Source: a virus
Direction: 5' to 3' (one strand)
Virus record (IMG/VR): IMGVR_UViG_3300048918_000128
Location: 1 to 21,149 of that record
DNA length: 21,149 bases
The notes beneath the pieces were generated by a model. It was not told the origin of the DNA, did no database searches, and saw nothing but the letters and a program-made list of their open reading frames with translations. Positions 14,804 through 21,149 of this stretch are shown in pieces. Made by a program: the position numbers and the translations under genes. Each line of letters opens with the position of its first letter. Position 1 is the stretch's first letter.

Positions 14804-16864
14804 TCAGGCGCCGTTCGACTTGAGCATGGTGCGGAAATCGAGCGCCTTGACGCCCGCGTCGATGCGAATTTTCATCTCGACGCCATCGACATCCCAGCCG
14901 AGTTGCTGTTCCATCGTCGGGGCCTGCACGCCATTGAGGTAAGCAACCTCGATAGTGTCGTACATGCCCGCGTCGGCGGTCAGATACCAAGCCGTGGTGG
15001 AAGCAGCGTCGAGACGCGCATCGGCCAGAACTTCCGCCATATTGGCGGCGGGGTTGGCGACTCCCGCATTGGCCTGCGCCGGATCGGACGATGAACGGAT
15101 CAACTGACCCGCGAGGCCTTCGAGAGCAGCCGGAACGAGCAGATATTTCGGGCGAATGTTGAGGCCACCAGTCGCGCGGGCGTCCGGGTCCTGCTGCGTC
15201 GCCATCTTGGCGCGCGCCGATATCAACGAAGTCGAGGATAGCACCGAAGAACCGCCAGTGAGCAAGTTCTTGTGATTGGCGTGGAATAGCGCCACGCTGT
15301 CCGACATATTCGGGTTGCCGGTCAGGACCGCATAGACCAGGTTGCCGATGGTGCGGCGCGCGGCGCGGCCCATGCGCGACGGAACCTTGGTCAACATGTT
15401 CAGGTCGTCATTGATGATGACCTGGCGGTTGATGCGGAACTTGTTGCCATAGGTGGCGAGTTGGATCGTCTCGCCACGGTCGCCAACGGTGGCATAATTG
15501 TATTCGGTGCCTTCGTCGAGCTGCGACAGCGCCGGGAACAGGTTCAGATCGACGCGCTTGGTCGATTTGAAATCGGGCAGCGTGCCAGGCGAAGTCCACT
15601 TGTCGAAGGTTTCCTCGGCTTCGTCCCAGCCCTTCATCATGCCCTTGTTGGCGATGTTGGCGAGGATATTGGCGAAGTCGGAGGTGGACTGACCGGCGCC
15701 TTCGTTGCGCACGGTGAAGGCGCGACCGATCATGGCCATCGTATCCGAAGACCTGGCCATCGAGTCATTACGAACGCGCAGGCTCTCGCGGGCCAGTTCG
15801 CGCAGCGTCATTCCCGAAAACTCGTTGCGCTCGCCGCCCTTTTGGCCGGCGCGGGCCGAGACGCCCAGGCTGGCGCCGACGATGAATTTTTCGCGCTCGT
15901 CGGTCACGACATGATTGGCGGACTTGTTCTGGATTTCCGGACCTTCGTTGGCCTTGGCCCAGGCGTCGATGATGCTCTCGCGGGCCTTGTCAACTCCGGC
16001 GCCGGAATCGATCAGGCTCTGCGCGAAGGTGTCTGGCAGTTTGGCCGAACGCACGGCGTTCTGAATGGTCGAAACGCGGGTGCGTTCCGCGATGATTGCT
16101 TCATCGCGCACGGCCTGCAAAGCGTTGGCGTCCGGCGCGGCGTTCTGCACGCCCGCCTGATCCATATTCTGGATGGTCATGGGGTTTTCCTTGAGGTTTG
16201 CGGCGGGCGCCGCATGTGACGCCACGGCGGGAGCCGGAGCGAAGGTTTTCGACGCGAGCAACCGCGCCAGATTGGTTTTGTCGAGTTTGTCGCAAGCCGC
16301 GACCGCGAGCGCGCCGACAATGCCGGTGCAAAATCCCTTGGTCATCGCGTCTTCAGCGCAAAGATAGGTTTCAGACGCCATCATGGCGCAGATCTCGTCC
16401 GGGTCGCAGCCGGTGCGGCTGGCGTAAATCCCGACAATCAAATCTTTCTGCCGGTCGATCTCGTCAGCCTGCGCGCGCAGATCGCTGGAGCCGCCCATTG
16501 CGAAGGCCCACGGGTCGTGAATCATGATCGTAGCGCTTTCCGCCATCATGATTTCGTCGCCCGCCATCGCAACCACGGAAGCAGCAGACGCCGCCATCGC
16601 GTCGATCTGGACTTCGCAGGGGCGCGGGTCGTTTTTTAGAGCGTTGTAAATCGCCAAAGCTTCGACGACAGAGCCGCCCGGCGAATTGATGCGCGCCTTG
16701 ATCTTCGGCCCTTGGAATTTGAGCAGCGTATCGACCACATCGATGGCGCGGACGCCTTGACCGGCCTCGCAAAATGGATCGATCACGCCGTAAATCATCA
16801 GCGCATCGCCGGAAAGAAGGCTTCGCGTCCCATCCTGGGCGCGCACTTCATTTTGCGCCATCAT
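14804..16864 (-). CDS. Prohead protease (ClpP-like)/major capsid protein fusion
   Basis: This encodes 686 residues from the ATG at 16864 (a start 30 nt further upstream is less likely: AGGGGG precedes 16864 and this ATG sits at the portal stop). Residues about 20-190 are a ClpP-like head maturation protease: SPGGSVVEAL (61-70), the serine in MAASAAS (Ser94) and MIHDP (His116). A linker and helical delta/scaffold-like region (about 200-330) follows, and the HK97-fold major capsid protein occupies the rest (FRINRQVIINDDLN, RPKYLLVPAALEGLAGQ, then YLNGVQAPTMEQQ). The protease cleaves the scaffold region during head expansion. Protease-capsid fusions of this sort are a known type. Where ClpP has its catalytic aspartate, this protein appears to have Glu (ASETYLCAEDA). 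Confidence 0.92.
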   Translation of the reverse strand: MMAQNEVRAQDGTRSLLSGDALMIYGVIDPFCEAGQGVRAIDVVDTLLKFQGPKIKARINSPGGSVVEALAIYNALKNDPRPCEVQIDAMAASAASVVAMAGDEIMMAESATIMIHDPWAFAMGGSSDLRAQADEIDRQKDLIVGIYASRTGCDPDEICAMMASETYLCAEDAMTKGFCTGIVGALAVAACDKLDKTNLARLLASKTFAPAPAVASHAAPAANLKENPMTIQNMDQAGVQNAAPDANALQAVRDEAIIAERTRVSTIQNAVRSAKLPDTFAQSLIDSGAGVDKARESIIDAWAKANEGPEIQNKSANHVVTDEREKFIVGASLGVSARAGQKGGERNEFSGMTLRELARESLRVRNDSMARSSDTMAMIGRAFTVRNEGAGQSTSDFANILANIANKGMMKGWDEAEETFDKWTSPGTLPDFKSTKRVDLNLFPALSQLDEGTEYNYATVGDRGETIQLATYGNKFRINRQVIINDDLNMLTKVPSRMGRAARRTIGNLVYAVLTGNPNMSDSVALFHANHKNLLTGGSSVLSSTSLISARAKMATQQDPDARATGGLNIRPKYLLVPAALEGLAGQLIRSSSDPAQANAGVANPAANMAEVLADARLDAASTTAWYLTADAGMYDTIEVAYLNGVQAPTMEQQLGWDVDGVEMKIRIDAGVKALDFRTMLKSNGA
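16178..16192 (-). promoter_or_regulatory. Internal ribosome binding site and start in protease-capsid gene
   Basis: Inside the fusion gene, AAGGA (16188-16192) stands 7 nt before an in-frame ATG at 16180 (codon 229), starting MTIQNMDQAGVQ. This is exactly at the boundary between the protease linker and the helical scaffold region. Initiation here would give a 458-residue scaffold-capsid protein without the protease, like the nested Nu3 within lambda C. Not proven. Confidence 0.5.
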
Positions 16865-18408
16865 GCGCCCCCTTTTGGTGTTTGTTCGGCCCATTTCCCA
16901 GGTTCTCCGGACTTCTCGGCCTGATCTGTCGCCAATTGATCCGGCGCGCGCTGATCCTGGCCGCGCAAATTGGTGTGGCGGGCATCGGAATCGAGAACGA
17001 GGCCCAATTTGTCGGCGCGCTTGTTGTCGCTGGCGATCTCGCGATCGATCTGTTCAATATCGAGGCCACGGCGCCGCAGGATCTCGGCGCGCGACGACAG
17101 GCCCGCGCGGATTTCTTCTTTCGCGGACTGATTTTCAGAAGTCGGGTCGATCATTTCACGCTGCGGCGGCGTCCAGTTCAATTCGAACGGCGCGCTCGAC
17201 ATCGTGACCATCATCAGGGCTTCTTTGGTCCAGCGTTCCAGCGGCTCAAGCGCCTGAGGAATGAACATATTCCAGCGCCAGGCGTCGATATTGCGCTGGA
17301 ATTCCAGCCAACCCATGCGCCCAGACGAGAAATTGACGCCCGATAGATCGCCCGTAAGGCCCTCATAAGTCACGCCTAGGCCGCAGGCGATTTCATGCAG
17401 CGTGACCGAGCTATAAACCGCCGCATCATTGGTGCTGGGCGGCGTCCCGAAAATCACGCTTTCGCCATCGCGTAGGCGCTCGATCATGCCGGGTTCAAGC
17501 TGTTCGATCGGCAGGCTTCCATCCGCCGAAGGCGTCGCGGCATAGCCCTCTTGCGTTGTGATGAAGGCGGAGAAACACGCCGCAATCTTCTGTTGCATCA
17601 GTTTCGCGTCGAGCATGTCCGCGAAATCGCGCAGCCGCAGAACGACAGGAGCAAACCAGCTTGTCCCCCTGACCTGTCCTGGGCGATCGGCGCGGAACAC
17701 ATGGCAGACATTATCCGCAGAAACGCGCTTGCCGCGCATGTTCCATTGGCCGGTCGTCCAGTACATCGCGCCGGGGTGCTGGTCGAATAGGTAATAGGCG
17801 ACGCGATGGCCAAGAACGTCGAACTCGACGCCCTGGATTACATAATTGCCGTTGTCCAGCTTGCCATTAATCCATGGGTCAAGGTGGTCCGGTTCAAGGA
17901 TCTGCAATTGGAACGGCAGCGCGTAACCATCAGAGGACCGGCGGGGACGGCGGCGGATAATGACCTCGCCGGCCTCCACAACCGTCTTGATCGCCAGTTC
18001 TTGCAAGCCGTAAAGGTTGAGCCTTCCGTCCGCGTCGATGTCGGTCGATTCAAAATGCTGCTTGAGCAGCGCGGAAATTTTCTTTTTGCGGTCTTCCGAT
18101 TGGCAAATGACCGAGGGCGTTATGCCTGCGCCGACGATGTTATGCGCGATCAACTGTTTTGCGCGCGAGGCGTAGGAATTGTTACGGCAGAGATCGCGCG
18201 CGACATTGCGCAGCCGATAGATCGCCGGAGCATTTTCCGCATTTGGATCGGTTCCAACGGCGCGCCAATGCTGAGTCCGGCGCCCAACAGCCGCAGCTTC
18301 GTACACGTTCAGAACATTGTTAAGCCGCTGAATCTGCGCCCGCGCCTCAAGCCTCCGCGCCGCAGCGCGTGGGGCGATTGCGGAGATGGCCTTTTCGAGC
18401 AGATTCAT
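16861..18408 (-). CDS. Portal protein, lambda gpB family
   Basis: This encodes 515 residues. The N-terminus is helical and Arg/Ala-rich. It continues with RLRNVARDLCRNNSYASRAKQ split over a helix, then DADGRLNLYGLQELAIK and VVEAGEVIIRRRPR, QILEPDHLD (about 190) and later RGTSWFAPVVLRLRDFADML, all typical of lambda-family portals. The dodecameric portal occupies one capsid vertex, acts as the DNA channel and binds terminase and joining proteins. Length is near that of lambda B (533). The C-terminal tail is polar and charged. The stop overlaps the start of the protease-capsid gene. The start lies 3 nt after the gpW stop without a clear ribosome site, so translational coupling is likely. Confidence 0.93.
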   Translation of the reverse strand: MNLLEKAISAIAPRAAARRLEARAQIQRLNNVLNVYEAAAVGRRTQHWRAVGTDPNAENAPAIYRLRNVARDLCRNNSYASRAKQLIAHNIVGAGITPSVICQSEDRKKKISALLKQHFESTDIDADGRLNLYGLQELAIKTVVEAGEVIIRRRPRRSSDGYALPFQLQILEPDHLDPWINGKLDNGNYVIQGVEFDVLGHRVAYYLFDQHPGAMYWTTGQWNMRGKRVSADNVCHVFRADRPGQVRGTSWFAPVVLRLRDFADMLDAKLMQQKIAACFSAFITTQEGYAATPSADGSLPIEQLEPGMIERLRDGESVIFGTPPSTNDAAVYSSVTLHEIACGLGVTYEGLTGDLSGVNFSSGRMGWLEFQRNIDAWRWNMFIPQALEPLERWTKEALMMVTMSSAPFELNWTPPQREMIDPTSENQSAKEEIRAGLSSRAEILRRRGLDIEQIDREIASDNKRADKLGLVLDSDARHTNLRGQDQRAPDQLATDQAEKSGEPGKWAEQTPKGGA

Positions 18409-18411
18409 CGG

Positions 18412-18645
18412 TCAATAATGCCAATCGCGCGAATTGGGCCATGACAGCCCAGGGTTATAGCCTGCGACGGTGCGGCGCGTGGTCTGCGGTCCGTTGTCGC
18501 TCACTTCCTGCTGCATCTGCGCAAGCAGGCGCTGCATGTCGCCCACGTTCTGGAACGTGGTTTCGCGCTCGCCATGCTTGATTTTGAGAACGCCCTTGGC
18601 CATCGCGGCTTTGAGGTTATCAATGTCCGCTTGCGTCCAGGCCAT
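18412..18645 (-). CDS. gpW-like head-tail joining protein
   Basis: This encodes 77 residues with a GAGG ribosome site. The sequence begins MAWTQADIDNLKAAMAKG, then has a short strand pair (VLKIKHGERETTFQN) and a second helix (VGDMQRLLAQMQQEV), the helix-strand-strand-helix layout of lambda W (68 residues). The C-terminal ~25 residues are disordered-looking. gpW binds below the portal after DNA packaging and helps attach tails. Position between large terminase and portal is the same as in lambda. Confidence 0.88.
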   Translation of the reverse strand: MAWTQADIDNLKAAMAKGVLKIKHGERETTFQNVGDMQRLLAQMQQEVSDNGPQTTRRTVAGYNPGLSWPNSRDWHY

Positions 18646-18650
18646 TTGAT

Positions 18651-20552
18651 TTACCTCGAAAGCCAGTTCTTGCGCTCAACCCCGAGCCAGCCGGATTTTT
18701 CGCTCTGGCGAACAGGGCGGCGCATGGTCTTGTTTTTCCAGGCCGCATCTTCGGCAAGCCGGATGCCCCAGATCACATTCTTGGCGAGCAAAGCCGCATA
18801 GGCATAGACGCGGCAATCCAGCGCCTCATTGCGCCGTCCGTTCGGGAGCAGATAAACTTTTTGCGGGCGCCCATTGACGTATTTGTATCGGGCAATCTCG
18901 GACGTGAGCTGATCAAAATAATTGCTCTCCCGATCGAGCGGGAAGTGACAATAGCGCGGGCCGATGTCCTTGGTTTTCAGGCGAGCGTATATCTGATCTT
19001 TGGCGGCGTGAACGCCGACCAGAAACACATTTGCCCTGAATTTATTGTTGCTGCTGGACTTGACCGGCCATACCCTGGCGTCCGTCTTGCTGGCGCCCTT
19101 GATCGCGTAGGCAAATCCAACCTTGTCCTTTGCGAAGGCGTAAACGCTTTGCGTGAAATGGCCGCCCGAATCGATGCACGCCGCTTCAACGGGAATTTCG
19201 CGCCCATCGCTGCGCGTCGTCGGCGTCAGCAGATAATCGTGAAGCTGCTTCCACAAGTTCGGCGCGCTTGGGTCGCCATACATGATCTGATAATCAAGCG
19301 ACCAGCTTTCCTCGCCAGCGCCCCATCCGACGCGCTCTATTTCGATGCGGTCATCCTGAACGTCAACGCCGCACGTGATCATCAGCACGTTATCCGGGCA
19401 GCCGTTCGGCCCGAAGTCTTCGACGCGCGCATAAAGCGCGTTGCCGTCAACCTTTTCGGCGTCTTCCTCCCACGGCTCACCCAGAACCAGATTAATCCAG
19501 GTCCGCAAAAGCGTGTTGTCGTTGTGAACCCGCAGCCATTCCGAAACGAGATTGGCCCAGCACGCATTTGGAAACAGAGAGTATCCGGCCCAGACATGAA
19601 ACCCGGCATGACCCTTGAACGGCTTCTCCGCGATCCATTCTCCGTTATCGATCATCCACGGCTTATGATGCTCTTCGATCACACAGCCGTTGCCGCTTTC
19701 GCAGAGCAGATAGACCGATTCAGGATCTAGGTTGCCGTCCTCGTCACGCGAAAACTTGATATTGCCCCAGCGGATGACTTGTTTATGTCCGCAATGAGGG
19801 CAAGGCACGAAATAACGCCGCTGATCGCTCTCCGCGAAAGCCTTCTCGATCCGCGAGACGCCCTTAACGGTTGGCGTCGAACCCAGAATGATCTTGCGAT
19901 TCCAGAACGTCTCGGATCGCTTCGTGCCAAGCGCGATCTGGTCGCCTTCGTCTCCGGCGCCCTCGCGGGGATAACCATCCACCTCATCAAAGGCGATGAT
20001 GCGCGCGGTAATGCGGCGGAAACCTCCCGGCGAATTGGCGCCGACAAACGAAACCGAAGATCCATTTCGAAACAGCCGCTTGTTAATGCGCTGGTTCGAA
20101 TCCCTCGATTTCAGGTCGCCCGCGATTTCAGCTAAGACCGGCGTATCGCGCAGCATCGGCGCGATTTCCGTTCTGGAATAATCTTCTGCGTCCTCGACGC
20201 GCGGCTGAACCACGAGGATTGGCGACGGGTCTTGATGGATGAAATATCCGACAACGTGATCGAGGATCTTGGTGTATCCGACGCGGGCCGATTTCATGAC
20301 CGTGATCTGGCGCGACGCCGGATCTGTGATCGCGTCCATGATCCCGTTTTGGTAGGCGAACGCCGTAAACTTGCCGCCCCGCGCGCTCGTCTCCGGGGAG
20401 AGATGCGCATATTCGTTCGCCCATTCGCTCAGGCTCAGGATCGGCGGCGGCTTAAGAGCCTCGCGCCTTGCCCGGAATAGCGCCTCAGTGAGACGCGCCG
20501 CGCCTCGGCGATACCGATCCCGCGCTAGCGGCTGCAACGCCGTCGCCGTCAA
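18651..20552 (-). CDS. terL: Terminase large subunit, GpA family
   Basis: This encodes 633 residues (lambda A has 641). The ATPase part has a Walker A-like KSARVGYTK (87-95), Walker B RIIAFDE (184-190, acidic pair 189-190) and a coupling motif LGSTPT (223-228). A zinc-binding-like set of Cys lies at 251, 254, 284 and 290. The nuclease part shows Asp397 (GVDVQDD), Asp461 (CIDSGG) and the NEALDCRVYAYAA element near 575-587. The enzyme translocates DNA into the prohead and cuts it; GpA types usually cut at cos sites, but headful types exist. The start is TTG at 20552, preceded by AGAGGG at about 8 nt, and the gene overlaps the small subunit by 68 nt. No better ATG exists near the N-terminus. Confidence 0.95.
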   Translation of the reverse strand: MTATALQPLARDRYRRGAARLTEALFRARREALKPPPILSLSEWANEYAHLSPETSARGGKFTAFAYQNGIMDAITDPASRQITVMKSARVGYTKILDHVVGYFIHQDPSPILVVQPRVEDAEDYSRTEIAPMLRDTPVLAEIAGDLKSRDSNQRINKRLFRNGSSVSFVGANSPGGFRRITARIIAFDEVDGYPREGAGDEGDQIALGTKRSETFWNRKIILGSTPTVKGVSRIEKAFAESDQRRYFVPCPHCGHKQVIRWGNIKFSRDEDGNLDPESVYLLCESGNGCVIEEHHKPWMIDNGEWIAEKPFKGHAGFHVWAGYSLFPNACWANLVSEWLRVHNDNTLLRTWINLVLGEPWEEDAEKVDGNALYARVEDFGPNGCPDNVLMITCGVDVQDDRIEIERVGWGAGEESWSLDYQIMYGDPSAPNLWKQLHDYLLTPTTRSDGREIPVEAACIDSGGHFTQSVYAFAKDKVGFAYAIKGASKTDARVWPVKSSSNNKFRANVFLVGVHAAKDQIYARLKTKDIGPRYCHFPLDRESNYFDQLTSEIARYKYVNGRPQKVYLLPNGRRNEALDCRVYAYAALLAKNVIWGIRLAEDAAWKNKTMRRPVRQSEKSGWLGVERKNWLSR

Positions 20553-21084
20553 GCGTCAATCCCTCTAAAACCTTGGCGACTTCCTTGGCCAGAAAGGCCT
20601 GAACCTCTTCCGCCGATTTCAGGATCGCGACGCGCGGGGCCACTTCAGCCGGAATGCTCAACAGCCGATTGCGGACAACCGCATATTCACCAGCGACTGC
20701 CTGCGCTACATCATCAGCCGCGACCACAGCGCCGGATTTTTGGTCGTATTCGAGCTGGCGCAGCATCGCCAGATAGTTTTCCTTGATGCGCTCGGCTTCT
20801 GCCAGAGAATGCGGCGCGCGCCCCTCGTCATTTACGATGCGATCGGCGGCGTCTTCCGGCGTTTCATCCTTGCGCGCGGCGTTTGCAAAGCCCTTTGCAT
20901 TGCCGTTTGCATTTGCATCTGATGCACGATTGCCGAGCCGCCAAGCGGACCCGACAAGGTTCGGGTCCATGCTGCCATCGGGAAACTTTTGCAGATGCCC
21001 CGCCTTCAGCGCCTGGTGAACGAGCGTATCAGAAACGCCATCGCGCCGGGCGAATTCGCGGATTGAGATGCCTTCCTTGGCCAT
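20485..21084 (-). CDS. terS: Terminase small subunit, Nu1-like
   Basis: This encodes 199 residues. Residues about 5-50 form a winged helix-turn-helix-like DNA-binding segment (ISIREFARRDGVSDTLVHQA, then a wing with LQKFPDG). A low-complexity Asn/Ala linker (about 55-72) is followed by an acidic helical part (about 73-180) with long helices likely used for oligomerisation and large-subunit contact. Size and layout are those of Nu1-type small terminases (lambda Nu1 is 181 residues), which recognise the packaging site on the phage DNA. An AAGG lies only 3 nt before the ATG, so the ribosome site is short-spaced. It is the first complete gene of the operon in this window. Confidence 0.82.
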   Translation of the reverse strand: MAKEGISIREFARRDGVSDTLVHQALKAGHLQKFPDGSMDPNLVGSAWRLGNRASDANANGNAKGFANAARKDETPEDAADRIVNDEGRAPHSLAEAERIKENYLAMLRQLEYDQKSGAVVAADDVAQAVAGEYAVVRNRLLSIPAEVAPRVAILKSAEEVQAFLAKEVAKVLEGLTLDGDGVAAASAGSVSPRRGASH

Positions 21085-21149
21085 AAGCCTTTACCGCAAA
21101 GGAGTTTTAATGGTCTGCACCTACGGATAGATCGGGCCGAAGCTTTACC
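21085..21149. other. Right edge, 65 nt upstream of terS
   Basis: I see no promoter or terminator that I can support here. One minus-strand frame is open from the edge to a TAA at about 21107-21109 and might be the end of an upstream gene, but it is too short to judge. A cos or pac site would be expected near here in a lambda-like layout but cannot be recognised. Confidence 0.3.

Noticed and set aside
21101-21130. Plus-strand AAAGGAG followed by ATG and a six-codon frame near the right edge
   Set aside because: The frame ends after six codons, has no associated hairpin or downstream gene in the plus direction, and lies opposite the upstream region of terS. Probably chance.
1888-21140. 13-bp identical sequence tagatcgggccga at 1888-1900 and 21128-21140
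   Set aside because: A few 13-bp matches are expected by chance in 21 kb, and one copy is at the coding end of the fibre gene. Not evidence for an att or cos site.

Overview
The window is a contiguous late (structural) operon of a tailed phage or prophage. Every gene I can support lies on the minus strand and is transcribed from the right edge to the left edge. Genes are packed end to start, with many ATGA or TGATG stop/start overlaps. The plus strand holds only GC-rich shadow frames. There is no integrase, repressor, tRNA, rRNA, CRISPR array or host metabolic gene, so the sequence does not show whether this is an integrated prophage or a free phage genome. The DNA is GC-rich. The style of the proteins (ClpP-type protease fused to capsid, conserved small tail proteins) suggests a host among the Alphaproteobacteria, perhaps a Rhizobiales-type bacterium; that is an inference from remembered family resemblance.

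Packaging and head (about 21084 down to 13600), in transcription order: small terminase, large terminase of the lambda GpA type, a gpW-like joining protein, lambda-family portal, a fused ClpP-like prohead protease plus major capsid protein, a DUF2190-type capsid cement protein, a gpFII-like head-tail joining protein and a gpU-like tail terminator. This is close to the lambda order Nu1-A-W-B-C/Nu3/E-D-FII-U. A strong rho-independent terminator and several dyads follow in a 130-nt gap, the only sizeable gap in the window.

Tail (about 13469 down to the left edge): tail tube protein, a G/GT tail assembly chaperone pair whose second half is reached by a predicted -1 frameshift at a perfect CCCTTTA heptamer, a Z-like or unknown tail protein, a 1140-residue tape measure protein, a 52-54-residue membrane protein, a conserved minor tail protein, an 880-residue tail hub/tip protein, a 69-residue protein, a 519-residue protein with an N-terminal triple repeat, a repeat-bearing tail fibre, and a run of small beta-rich proteins including a duplicated pair. 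A tail gene truncated by the window edge comes last. The tape measure and tube proteins, with no sheath gene, point to a long non-contractile (siphovirus) tail.

The most notable points beyond standard annotation are the frameshift signal, a well-placed internal ribosome binding site that could express the capsid part of the protease-capsid fusion separately, a small tandem-capable domain scattered through tube, hub and possibly fibre, two short genes overlooked by simple ORF calling, and the terminator/dyad cluster that divides head from tail genes. I found no evidence of a wholly new system such as a defence island; this is a well-ordered phage morphogenesis module with several interesting details.
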